DNA from: Clostridium felsineum DSM 794 | GTDB lineage: Bacteria > Bacillota > Clostridia > Clostridiales > Clostridiaceae | Length of the DNA stretch: 64,000 nt | Reading direction: 5' to 3' | Assembly (NCBI RefSeq): GCF_002006355.2 | Contig: NZ_CP096980.1 | Span: 3,534,001-3,598,000, forward strand | In this document: positions 37,536-46,649 of the stretch, piece after piece | Layout: each line of letters opens with the position of its first letter | Numbering within the stretch: the stretch's first letter is position 1 | Notes under the pieces: model-generated | Databases searched by the model: none | Seen by the model: the letters and a program-made list of their open reading frames with translations, nothing else | Told to the model about the DNA's origin: nothing | Position numbers and translations under genes: made by a program

Positions 37536-38174
37536 GTGATAATATTGGTTGAACACATTATCGACATTATAATTATTCTATTAGGAAAATTAGGCTACAC
37601 CGGAACATTCTTTGGGATGTTATTTGAAAGTGCTTGTATACCAATTCCAAGTGAAGTAGTACTTCCTTTTGGAGGATTTTTAAGTTCAAGCAGTGCACCG
37701 GCTGGACAAAAATTAAACTTAATTTTAGTAGTTATATTTGCAACTATAGGCGGAACAGTAGGATCTATTCTAGCTTATGCTATAGGAGCTAAGGGCGGAC
37801 GAATTCTCGTTTATAAATATGCCTCAAAACTTCACCTATCAAAAGAAAAAATACAAAAAAGTGAAGCTGTTTTTGATAAATATGGAGACAAAATAATCTT
37901 TTTATCAAGACTTTTACCTATAATAAGAACTTTCATTTCACTCCCTGCTGGAATTGCAAAGATGAATTTTTTCAAGTTTACCTTTTATACTTTTATAGGT
38001 TCTGCTATTTGGAGTACTATTTTAGTTTATGCTGGATTTGTTATGGGCAAAAATTGGGTTACTATTCGCTCTTATTTTCATATAGCAGACTATTTAATAG
38101 CTGGGATTATAATTATATTCATATTGTATAGAATTGTAGTATACATAAAGAAGAAGAAGAAAAAAACAATATAA
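37536..38174 (+). CDS. DedA family membrane protein
   Basis: A 212-residue polytopic protein with the DedA/SNARE-associated marks FESACIPIPSEVVLPFGG near residue 29 and FLSRLLPIIRTFISLPAG near 124. The family flips undecaprenyl phosphate or other lipids and supports envelope homeostasis. The start is a GTG at 37536 with a weak ribosome site; a TTG at 37545 is an alternative. Ends in a Lys-rich tail. Confidence 0.9.
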   Translation: MIILVEHIIDIIIILLGKLGYTGTFFGMLFESACIPIPSEVVLPFGGFLSSSSAPAGQKLNLILVVIFATIGGTVGSILAYAIGAKGGRILVYKYASKLHLSKEKIQKSEAVFDKYGDKIIFLSRLLPIIRTFISLPAGIAKMNFFKFTFYTFIGSAIWSTILVYAGFVMGKNWVTIRSYFHIADYLIAGIIIIFILYRIVVYIKKKKKKTI

Positions 38175-38176
38175 AA

Positions 38177-38203
38177 TAATGGTGCTTAAAAAAAGCACCA
38201 TTA
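38177..38203. terminator. Bidirectional terminator
   Basis: An 11-bp stem TAATGGTGCTT/AAGCACCATTA flanked by A- and T-runs, between the convergent DedA and EFR1 genes. Confidence 0.92.
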
Positions 38204-38207
38204 TTTT

Positions 38208-38957
38208 TTACATTTGATTAAAATGCTTATTATTATACAAAAATGCATTTACAGGACACTTATGTACACATCTTAAACAAGAAATACATTTATCTTTAAA
38301 TTTTATATTTTCCTGAAAAATTATATTGTTTGTTGGACACTCTTTTTCACATTTTTTACACTTTGTACACCTAGTATAATCAACTGTCAGCTTTTTTCTT
38401 GCCCACCTATTAAAATGCCTTAATGCAATGGGATATACGGCTTTAGATATAGTTGTTATTATATATGATTGCTTTTCTATATAACCTTCATCCTTTAAAA
38501 ATTTATTAACTATATTTCGAACCTCAAGAATTGCCTCTTCTTTCATTTCTTTTTTTCTTTGTTCAGGTGTTTCTTTGAAAAAGCTATTAAAATAATAATT
38601 ATTCGGCATAGGTATAGATCTTACAACCATTACATCGTACCCTTTACTCGAAAGCATTTTTGTAACCTGTCTTCCGCCATACCCAATATATGCTGCTTGG
38701 ACTGATAATACAATACACCTTTTATTATCTACTATTGGCGCATTCTTCTTAAGCCAATTAGTAAATATTTCAGGGAAAACATACACATGTATAACTGAAG
38801 CAAAAACATAAAAATCATAGTCCTTAGATACTGTGTTATCTTTTGAAATATCTATCTTATCACATTCTATATTTTTCTCCCCAAACTCTTTAACTACTAA
38901 ATTCACTACATTAAGAGTATTTCCTGTACCTGAAAAATAAATAATTGCACCTTTCAT
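38208..38957 (-). CDS. EFR1 family ferredoxin-flavodoxin protein
   Basis: An N-terminal flavodoxin-like domain starts IIYFSGTGNTLNVV, the FMN phosphate loop, and the C-terminus carries two 4Fe-4S clusters: CTKCKKCEKECP and CISCLRCVHKCP. It probably shuttles electrons; the partner is unknown. GGAGG lies 5 nt before the ATG at 38957; an ATG at 38969 overlaps the ribosome site. Confidence 0.9.
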   Translation of the reverse strand: MKGAIIYFSGTGNTLNVVNLVVKEFGEKNIECDKIDISKDNTVSKDYDFYVFASVIHVYVFPEIFTNWLKKNAPIVDNKRCIVLSVQAAYIGYGGRQVTKMLSSKGYDVMVVRSIPMPNNYYFNSFFKETPEQRKKEMKEEAILEVRNIVNKFLKDEGYIEKQSYIITTISKAVYPIALRHFNRWARKKLTVDYTRCTKCKKCEKECPTNNIIFQENIKFKDKCISCLRCVHKCPVNAFLYNNKHFNQM

Positions 38958-39021
38958 AAAATCCTCCATTATAATATATTTCTTATACTTTTATATATTA
39001 TCATAATTTTTTCAAATAAAA

Positions 39022-39058
39022 AGTCACCCTAGAATAATTAAACTATTTTAGGGTGACT
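39022..39058 (-). terminator. glnA terminator
   Basis: Stem AGTCACCCTA/TAGGGTGACT, extended by ATA/TAT with one mismatch, 29 nt after the glutamine synthetase stop and followed by TTTTT. Confidence 0.85.
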
Positions 39059-39086
39059 ATATATGAATTTACAAGTTTAGGATTGT

Positions 39087-41177
39087 CTACACATTAAATA
39101 ATAAATCTGAATAAGTTGGGAAAGGCCATGCTTTCTTATCAACTAATACTTCAAGAGCATCTGCTGCTTCTCTTAAATCTGACATTTTTTCGAATACATC
39201 AAATTTATAAGCATAAGCTTGATCATAAGCATCAGTAGTAGCTGCTGCCTTTTCAGTTGATGCTTTTAATTCACGAAGAGAAATATTTAGCTTAGCTGTA
39301 AGTCCTGAAATTTTAGTTATAAGTTCACTTTCAGTTGTAACATCTGCTGATGGAACTGCTGCCTTTATAGCATTCAATGAATTTGCTAACTCAGCTGTAT
39401 ATTTTATAACTGCTGGTACAATTTTCTTTGAAGCCATGTCTATCATTGTCAATGCTTCTATATTTATAGCTTTTGCATAATTTTCAAGAGCAACTTCATA
39501 ACGTGATTCCAATTCTTCCTTAGTTAAAATTCCGAATTTCTCAAATACAGAAACATTTTTATCTGCTATTAATGCTTTTGTTGCTTCTACAGTTGTTTTT
39601 ATATTTGGAAGACCTCTTTTTTCTGCTTCTTCAACCCATGCATCAGCGTATCCATTTCCATTAAATACAACCTTTTTGTGCTCTTTAACTATCTCTGTAA
39701 GAATTTTTTCAACTTCTGCATCTACATTACTTGCCTTTTCAAGTCTATCTGCTATTTCAGATAAAACATCTGCTACTATTGCATTTAGAACAGTATTAGG
39801 TTCTGCTACAGATTTTGAAGAAGGCGGCATTCTAAATTCAAACTTATTTCCTGTAAATGCAAATGGTGATGTTCTATTTCTATCAGTTGCATCCTTCTCT
39901 ACAGTTGGAATTGTTGAAATAGCTAAATCTAATTTTGAATTTCCCTTAGTGCTTGTCGCAGATCCTTTTTCTAATTGTTCAAGGATATCTTCAAGTTGAT
40001 CCCCAACAAATACTGATATTATTGCTGGTGGCGCTTCATTTGCACCTAAACGATGATCATTTCCTGCATTTGAAGCAGAAAATCTAAGTAAATCAGAATA
40101 TTTATCAACAGCTTTTATAGTTGCTGTGAAGAATAATAGAAATTGTTTATTACTGTGAGGTGTATCAGTTGGATCAAGCAAATTAAGTCCATCATCTGTA
40201 CCCATTGACCAGTTATTGTGTTTTCCAGAACCATTAATTCCTGCAAATGGTTTTTCATGAAGTAAGCAAACAAGACCATGTCTTAATGCAATTTTCTTTA
40301 AAACTTCCATTACAAGTTGGTTATTATCTGTTGCTAAATTTCCACTTGTATATATAGTAGCAATTTCATGTTGAGCTGGAGCAACTTCATTGTGCTTTGT
40401 TTTAGCTGTTATTCCAAGTGCCCATAACTCTTTATCAACATCTTTCATGAAAGCTGATACTCTCTCTTTAAGAACACCAAAATAGTGATCATCTAATTCT
40501 TGTCCCTTTGGAGATGGTGCTCCAAATAATGTTCTTCCTGTAAATATAAGATCTTCTCTTTCATCATAAGATTTTTTGTCAACTATAAAATACTCCTGCT
40601 CAGGTCCAACATTAGGGAAAACTTTTTGGGAAGTAGTATTACCAAGACATCTTAAAACACGTATAGCCTCTTTTGATAAAGCATCAACAGAACGAAGAAG
40701 AGGTCCTTTTGTATCTAATACTTCTCCTGTATATGAACAAAATACTGTAGGAATGCAAAGTGTATTATCTTTTACAAACGCTGGTGAAGTACAATCCCAT
40801 ATAGTGTATCCTCTAGCGCTGCAAGTAGCTCTAAGTCCTCCTGAAGGGAAAGAAGATGCATCTGGTTCTCCTTTGATTAATTCTTTACCTGAGAACTTAA
40901 GGATTACTTTTCCTGGACCTTCTGGGTCTATGAAAGCATCATGTTTTTCTGCAGTTAAACCTGTCAATGGTTGGAACCAATGAGTGAAGTGTGTAGCTCC
41001 TTTTTCTATTGCCCATTCTTTCATTACTTTTGCTATTTCATCAGCAATGGACACATCTAATGGCTCACCTTTATCTATAGTATTCTTTAAAGCTTTATAT
41101 GTTGGTTTTGTAAGACGTTCCTTCATAACAGCATCATTAAATACATTTTCACCAAACATCTTGTCTATTCTTTCCAT
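39087..41177 (-). CDS. glnA: Type III glutamine synthetase
   Basis: A 696-residue GSIII (GlnN) that makes glutamine from glutamate and ammonia. GSIII marks are the long N-terminal GSIII domain (THFTHWFQPLTGLTAEKHD), GPEQEYF for metal binding, AGINGSGKHNNWS for ATP and glutamate, and NRTSPFAFTGNKFEFR. Length and motifs exclude the shorter GSI. It stands alone, with 500 bp upstream that include a cre-like site. Confidence 0.95.
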   Translation of the reverse strand: MERIDKMFGENVFNDAVMKERLTKPTYKALKNTIDKGEPLDVSIADEIAKVMKEWAIEKGATHFTHWFQPLTGLTAEKHDAFIDPEGPGKVILKFSGKELIKGEPDASSFPSGGLRATCSARGYTIWDCTSPAFVKDNTLCIPTVFCSYTGEVLDTKGPLLRSVDALSKEAIRVLRCLGNTTSQKVFPNVGPEQEYFIVDKKSYDEREDLIFTGRTLFGAPSPKGQELDDHYFGVLKERVSAFMKDVDKELWALGITAKTKHNEVAPAQHEIATIYTSGNLATDNNQLVMEVLKKIALRHGLVCLLHEKPFAGINGSGKHNNWSMGTDDGLNLLDPTDTPHSNKQFLLFFTATIKAVDKYSDLLRFSASNAGNDHRLGANEAPPAIISVFVGDQLEDILEQLEKGSATSTKGNSKLDLAISTIPTVEKDATDRNRTSPFAFTGNKFEFRMPPSSKSVAEPNTVLNAIVADVLSEIADRLEKASNVDAEVEKILTEIVKEHKKVVFNGNGYADAWVEEAEKRGLPNIKTTVEATKALIADKNVSVFEKFGILTKEELESRYEVALENYAKAINIEALTMIDMASKKIVPAVIKYTAELANSLNAIKAAVPSADVTTESELITKISGLTAKLNISLRELKASTEKAAATTDAYDQAYAYKFDVFEKMSDLREAADALEVLVDKKAWPFPTYSDLLFNV

Positions 41178-41683
41178 TTTTAATCCCCTTTCAAATCTTA
41201 TGTACTATGTATTTCGTTTTTTCCTAACAATAATATTATAATAATGCAATTATCAAAAATATGCAACATAAAATAGAATTTTTTTAATTTTATTTGCTTA
41301 TTGTTTACTATTTATTTTATGAAAACGTTTGCTATTTTTTTATATCAATTTTTAAAATGTAATTTGTAATTTTTTTCATATTAATATGATAATTAATAAT
41401 ATTTATTTTTGATAATTTAAAAAATAAGATATCTATTTTTTGATAAATATCAATAGTTTTTTAGGGACTGATTTTTCTCAATATTCAAAATTTTATTTAT
41501 ATATTAATTAAATTCTTAAGACAACAGCGTTTATTACTATTTCAACTAAAAATAAAAAAAGCGTTTTATAAATCTTATATATTTTTTCTAATACCATTCT
41601 ATTCTATACCCGAATATTTTGATAAAATTATTTATCTATTTAGAAAAATATATAAATTTCAAACGCTTTATCTTCTATAAATT
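41178..41683. other. Long upstream region of glutamine synthetase
   Basis: No gene seen. It contains the cre-like site at 41319-41333, a TATAAT-like stretch near 41230-41240 on the minus strand, and a distant inverted pair AAAGCGTTT (about 41558) and AAACGCTTT (about 41660). No ANTAR-type hairpin pair or glutamine riboswitch was recognised with confidence. Confidence 0.4.
41319..41333 (+). promoter_or_regulatory. Catabolite-responsive element (cre)-like site
   Basis: ATGAAAACGTTTGCT fits the Bacillus cre consensus WTGNAANCGNWNNCW at every fixed position and the longer clostridial form with one mismatch. It lies about 140 bp upstream of the glutamine synthetase gene. CcpA binding is inferred. 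Confidence 0.6.
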
Positions 41684-41869
41684 TTAATATAAATCATTTG
41701 GCATTACTATTGCACATATTATATATGCTAATATTCCTGTACCAAAAACAAATACAAGTATCAACCACAAAATCCTTACTATGGTAGGATCTATATCAAG
41801 ATATTCTCCTATTCCTCCACATACACCACAAATTTTCTTGTTCCTAGACAAACATAGCTTTTTATTCAT
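41684..41869 (-). CDS. PspC domain protein
   Basis: 61 residues: LSRNKKICGVCGGIGEYL, the PspC signature, then a hydrophobic segment WLILVFVFGTGILAYIIC. Small membrane protein linked to envelope stress in other bacteria. A longer in-frame start at 41911 is not supported; GGGGG precedes the ATG at 41869. Confidence 0.88.
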   Translation of the reverse strand: MNKKLCLSRNKKICGVCGGIGEYLDIDPTIVRILWLILVFVFGTGILAYIICAIVMPNDLY

Positions 41870-41950
41870 ATAAATTAGTCCCCCATAAAATAAATTCTTA
41901 AAACTTTTCAATTATAATCTATGATTTAAATCAAGCAATTTTACAATATA

Positions 41951-41985
41951 TACAAAAAGCAATTAGTTACTAATTGCTTTTTGTA
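41951..41985 (-). terminator. pyc terminator
   Basis: A perfect 16-bp stem TACAAAAAGCAATTAG/CTAATTGCTTTTTGTA with a 3-base loop, 12 nt after the pyc stop. Confidence 0.93.
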
Positions 41986-41996
41986 TATTAATTATT

Positions 41997-44900
41997 TTAA
42001 TCCAATCTAACTAACAGCTGTCCAGACTGTACTTGATCTCCTTCTTTAACTAAAACACTACTTATAGTTCCATCCTCACTAGCTGATACGTTGGTTTCCA
42101 TTTTCATGGCCTCTATTATCATGAAGCTTTCACCTTTTTTTATTTTATCACCAGGTTTAACAAATACCTTAATTACGTTTCCAGGGATACTTGCTCCTAC
42201 CTCTTTTTTATTGTCAGCGTCTGCCATAACCACTTCTTCAATTGCCTCAGCCTTAACACTGCTTATCTTATCTTTAATCTTAATTTCTCTCCTGTTACCG
42301 TTTATTTCAAATACTACTGTTCTATTTCCGTACTTATCAATTTTACCCACATGCAAAAGCTGAACTACTAAAGTCTTTCCTTCTGCTATTTCAAGCTCAG
42401 ATATTTCTCCCTCGGAAAGACCATGGAAAAATACATCACTACCTATCTTACTTAAGTCACCGTATTCATTCTTGTACTTTAAATAACCCTCAAATACATC
42501 AGGATATAAAGCATAACTTATAACGTCTTTATCTGTAGGTTGAATTTTATCTTTTTCCTTAAGATGAATTCTTATTTTCTCAAAATCTTCATCTGGTAAA
42601 AGTTCTCCTGGTCTACCTGTAATAGCTTCTTGATCTTTAAGAACAATTCTTTGAAGCTCTTTTGGGAATCCACCCTTAGGCTGACCCATCATTCCCTTAA
42701 AATACGAAACTACAGAATCAGGGAATGGCATACTTTTACCTTTTTCAAGAATATTTTTAGGTGTCAATTCATTTTGAACCATAAATATAGCCAAATCTCC
42801 TACCATTTTAGAAGAAGGTGTAACCTTTACTATATCTCCTAGCATAATGTTTACTTCTCTATACATTTCTTTAACTTGCTCAAATCTATGTCCTAATCCA
42901 AAACTTTCAACTTGAGGTTTTAAATTTGAATACTGTCCACCTGGTATTTCATACTTATATATTTCAGCTGAGACTGCCTTAAGTCCAGATTCAAATTGAT
43001 TATATACAGGTCTAACTGCACTCCAATAATCAGATATTTTTTGAAGATCACCTATACTCATTTTTGTGTCCCTGTCTGTATTCTTAAGTGCCGCAACCAC
43101 TGAATTAAGTGCCGGCTGACTTGTTAAACCAGACATACTGTTAAATGCAGTATCAGCTATATCAACACCTGCATGTGCAGCCATTAATACCGTTGCTACA
43201 CCATTTCCAGTTGTATCATGCGTATGCAAATGAATAGGAATTGATATTTCATTTTTAAGTGCCCTTATAAGTTTAAGAGCCGCATAAGGTTTAAGAAGCG
43301 CTGACATATCCTTTATTCCAAGAATGTGTGCTCCTGATTTTTCTATTTCCTTTGCAAGATTCACATAATAATTAAGGGTATATTTATCTCTATTTGTATC
43401 AAGTATATCACCTGTATAACACATACAAGCTTCTGCTACCTTACCTTGATTCAACACTTCATATATAGCAACTTCCATTCCTTTTAACCAGTTCAACGAG
43501 TCAAATATTCTAAATACATCTATTCCAGAATTACTCGACTGCTTTATAAATTCCTTTATAACATTATCAGGATAATTTTTATATCCTACTGCATTGGCTC
43601 CCCTTAAAAGCATTTGAAATAATACATTAGGCACTCTCTTTCTAAGTCTCTCTAATCTCTCCCATGGGGATTCCTTCAAAAATCTATATGCAGTATCAAA
43701 AGTTGCTCCTCCCCACATTTCCATTGAAAATAAATCCTTTGCTAGTACTGATTGAGCCCTTGCTATCTTAACCATGTCAACTGTTCTAAGTCTAGTTGCC
43801 ATTAGCGACTGATGTGCATCTCTCATTGTTGTATCTGTAAGAAGCAATTTATCTTGATCTTTTATCCATTCAACAAGTCCTTTAGGTCCCTTTTCATCAA
43901 GTATTTGTTTAGTTCCTCTTAAAGGTTCCTTAACTTCGTACTTAGGTACTGTAGGAACATCAAATTCAATCTTACTAGCATGAGATTCATTTACAATTTT
44001 TTCTCCCAAAAATTTAAGAACTCTAAGCTCTGTATCTATCCTAGGTGTTATTTCAAAAAGTTCAGGATTATTTGCTATAAAATTTGTATCACATAATCCT
44101 TTTTTAAACGTTTCATGATTTAATACATTTATAAGAAAATCTACATTAGTTTTTACACCCGATATATATGTTTCCTTTATAGCACGTATTGCCTTTCTTA
44201 TAGCATCCTCAAAGGTTCTAGACCATGAAGTAGATTTAACAAGTAGGCTATCGAAATACGGACTTATTACAGCACCTGTAAATCCATTTCCTCCATCAAG
44301 TCTTATTCCAAAACCAGAGCCTGTTCTGTAAACATCAATTCTACCAGTATCCGGTGCAAAGCTATTTGATGGATCCTCTGTTGTTATTCTACATTGTATG
44401 GCACATCCGTTTACATGTATATCTTCTTGACTATTGATACCAATCTCTGGCGAATTAAGCTTATATCCCTCTGCTATTAATATTTGACTTTGTACTATAT
44501 CTATACCTGTAACCATTTCAGTTATAGTATGTTCAACCTGCACTCTAGGGTTCATTTCTATAAAGTAATGATTTCCGTGCTTATCTAGTAAAAATTCCAA
44601 TGTTCCTGCATTTCTATACCCTATTGATCTTGCAATTTTAAGTGCATCTTCACAAATTTCAAGTCTCTTTTCTTCAGAAATAGCTACAGCTGGTGTTATT
44701 TCTATAACTTTTTGATGTCTTCTTTGAACTGAACAATCTCTTTCATATAAATGAACAATATTGCCATATTTATCTCCAAGTATTTGAACTTCAATATGCT
44801 TTGGTCCTTCAAGATACTTTTCTATAAATATATCCTCTATTCCAAAAGCTTTTTTAGCTTCACTTTTCGCACTTTTACATGCAGCTATTAAATCTTCCTC

Positions 44901-45431
44901 TTTTTCAACTATTCTCATGCCTCTTCCGCCGCCACCTGCTGCTGCTTTAACCATAACAGGATATCCGCAGCTCTTAGCGAATTTTATGGCTTCTTCTTCT
45001 GTCTCTATTGGTTTTTCAACTCCAGGTATAGTTTTTACACCTGCTTCTTTAGCTGCTAACTTTGAGTTTATTTTATCTCCAAGTTTATCCATCATGTCTC
45101 CAGTTGGACCTATAAATTCTATACCTGCTTCAGCACATCTCCTTGAGAACTCTGAGTTTTCAGATAAGAATCCATATCCTGGATGTATAGCGTCTACCCC
45201 TTTTTTTAACGCTAAATTAATGATTTCATCAATATTTAAATATGCATCTACCGGACCTTTATTTTGTCCTATAAGATAAGATTCGTCAGCCTTTGTTCTA
45301 AATAACGCCAATTTATCTTCTTCTGAATATATAGCAACAGTTCTTATACCAAGTTCGTGGCAAGCTCTAAAAATTCTTATTGCTATTTCTCCTCTATTTG
45401 CCACCAATACTCTTTTAAATTTTTTAACCAC
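41997..45431 (-). CDS. pyc: Pyruvate carboxylase
   Basis: A 1144-residue biotin enzyme making oxaloacetate from pyruvate. Biotin carboxylase domain (residues 1-455; VKAAAGGGGRGMR for ATP), carboxyltransferase domain (about 530-800; LLTDTTMRDAHQS and the LHTHDTTGNG metal site), PYC-OADA region, and C-terminal biotinyl domain with the carrier Lys in EAMKMETN. All domains in one chain. Monocistronic. Confidence 0.97.
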   Translation of the reverse strand: MVKKFKRVLVANRGEIAIRIFRACHELGIRTVAIYSEEDKLALFRTKADESYLIGQNKGPVDAYLNIDEIINLALKKGVDAIHPGYGFLSENSEFSRRCAEAGIEFIGPTGDMMDKLGDKINSKLAAKEAGVKTIPGVEKPIETEEEAIKFAKSCGYPVMVKAAAGGGGRGMRIVEKEEDLIAACKSAKSEAKKAFGIEDIFIEKYLEGPKHIEVQILGDKYGNIVHLYERDCSVQRRHQKVIEITPAVAISEEKRLEICEDALKIARSIGYRNAGTLEFLLDKHGNHYFIEMNPRVQVEHTITEMVTGIDIVQSQILIAEGYKLNSPEIGINSQEDIHVNGCAIQCRITTEDPSNSFAPDTGRIDVYRTGSGFGIRLDGGNGFTGAVISPYFDSLLVKSTSWSRTFEDAIRKAIRAIKETYISGVKTNVDFLINVLNHETFKKGLCDTNFIANNPELFEITPRIDTELRVLKFLGEKIVNESHASKIEFDVPTVPKYEVKEPLRGTKQILDEKGPKGLVEWIKDQDKLLLTDTTMRDAHQSLMATRLRTVDMVKIARAQSVLAKDLFSMEMWGGATFDTAYRFLKESPWERLERLRKRVPNVLFQMLLRGANAVGYKNYPDNVIKEFIKQSSNSGIDVFRIFDSLNWLKGMEVAIYEVLNQGKVAEACMCYTGDILDTNRDKYTLNYYVNLAKEIEKSGAHILGIKDMSALLKPYAALKLIRALKNEISIPIHLHTHDTTGNGVATVLMAAHAGVDIADTAFNSMSGLTSQPALNSVVAALKNTDRDTKMSIGDLQKISDYWSAVRPVYNQFESGLKAVSAEIYKYEIPGGQYSNLKPQVESFGLGHRFEQVKEMYREVNIMLGDIVKVTPSSKMVGDLAIFMVQNELTPKNILEKGKSMPFPDSVVSYFKGMMGQPKGGFPKELQRIVLKDQEAITGRPGELLPDEDFEKIRIHLKEKDKIQPTDKDVISYALYPDVFEGYLKYKNEYGDLSKIGSDVFFHGLSEGEISELEIAEGKTLVVQLLHVGKIDKYGNRTVVFEINGNRREIKIKDKISSVKAEAIEEVVMADADNKKEVGASIPGNVIKVFVKPGDKIKKGESFMIIEAMKMETNVSASEDGTISSVLVKEGDQVQSGQLLVRLD

Positions 45432-45562
45432 TGTTTTGCCCCCTTGTTAAAAATAAATTTGTATATGATTAATTATATATAAGCGTCAAAATTATTTCAA
45501 ATAAATTTTCACTTTAATAACATATTATTTTATTTTTCTATTATATATATCAAAAAACAAAA

Positions 45563-45620
45563 TAAGCTATCTTATATAAAAAATTATCATCTCAGAATAA
45601 TTTTTTATATAAATAGCTTA
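45563..45620 (-). terminator. Long hairpin after chemoreceptor-like gene
   Basis: Two stacked perfect stems, TAAGCTAT/ATAGCTTA outside and ATATAAAAAATTAT/ATAATTTTTTATAT inside, directly after the stop at 45636. Confidence 0.8.
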
Positions 45621-45635
45621 CCAACTTTATGTATT

Positions 45636-46463
45636 TTAATCCTCTTTTGAAAGCTTAACTAGATCCGTAGCCCTATTCGCAATAATATCAATAGTTTTAG
45701 ATATTTCATTTGTAGAGGTATACTGACTATTAGAAATTTGCTTTACCTCTTTAACATCCTTAAGCACTTCACTGACAGTCTTATTAATTTTCATTAGAGC
45801 CCTAGATACCTCTTCTGATGTTTCTTTACTCTGAGACGCAAGTTTTCTCATTTCTTCAGCAACAACAGAAAATCCTCTTCCATCATTTCCAGCTCTTGCA
45901 GCTTCTATTGCTGCATTTAACCCAAGTAAATTTGATTGAGCAGCAATTCCTTGAATTAATTCAATTGCCTTTTTTCCTTCAAGTACACTTTGTTCCGCTG
46001 CTGTGGCACTACTTCCAATAGCAGCTACCATACCATCTAATTCTTTAGCACCTGCTGCAATCTCTTGTATAGATGCATTGGTCTCTTCAATTGATGCTGT
46101 AAGTTCCTCTGATGCACCTTCTATTTCACTTAATTTTTCAACACTTTGTACTATACTACAAAATCCTACAACATTACCATTATCACCTATAATAGGGCTA
46201 ACTACAGATTTAACTGTAATTTTTCCAATTTTTTTAGGAATAACTTTAACCACAGCTGCTCTTTTCCTCAATACTTCATCCAATAATTCCTTATGTCCTA
46301 ATTCTACCATAGAGTCGCCAATATTATATGGAATTTTAGTCTTATCACCTTGAAGAATTGCAAGATAGTTATTCCTATCCGATATAGCTATTGCTATGTC
46401 TTGCCCTAAATAAGCTTTAAATAAAGGCAATATTTTTATTAACTCTTCTAAAGTTTCATCCAT
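45636..46463 (-). CDS. Soluble methyl-accepting chemotaxis-like protein
   Basis: About 275 residues with no membrane segment. An N-terminal sensor-like domain (about 1-110) is followed by a shortened MCP signalling domain with the hairpin tip AAQSNLLGLNAAIEAARAG and VAEEMRKLASQS. It would signal to CheA/CheW from the cytosol; the ligand is unknown. The ATG at 46463 has AGGGGG upstream; a GTG at 46487 is less likely. Confidence 0.85.
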   Translation of the reverse strand: MDETLEELIKILPLFKAYLGQDIAIAISDRNNYLAILQGDKTKIPYNIGDSMVELGHKELLDEVLRKRAAVVKVIPKKIGKITVKSVVSPIIGDNGNVVGFCSIVQSVEKLSEIEGASEELTASIEETNASIQEIAAGAKELDGMVAAIGSSATAAEQSVLEGKKAIELIQGIAAQSNLLGLNAAIEAARAGNDGRGFSVVAEEMRKLASQSKETSEEVSRALMKINKTVSEVLKDVKEVKQISNSQYTSTNEISKTIDIIANRATDLVKLSKED

Positions 46464-46593
46464 TATTAATTTCCCCCTCATATCCACTTTTATTTTACCA
46501 CCACTTTGTATTATACCATATTATATTATTTTTTTGTACATTTTTACATTTTTTTTAATACAAGTATCCTCTTACATTTTACATCAGTAACAA

Positions 46594-46628
46594 AAATTCC
46601 TAGACAGCTTTTAGCCATTTAGGAATTT
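46594..46628 (-). terminator. Cellulase gene terminator
   Basis: Stem AAATTCCTA/TAGGAATTT about 22 nt after the stop of the GH5 gene. Confidence 0.75.
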
Positions 46629-46649
46629 CCAAACCACATATTATTATGC

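Noticed and set aside
45818..46021. Plus-strand frames inside pyc, glnA, lon and the chemoreceptor-like gene
   Set aside because: They are antisense frames within strongly supported genes, with repetitive composition and no ribosome sites.
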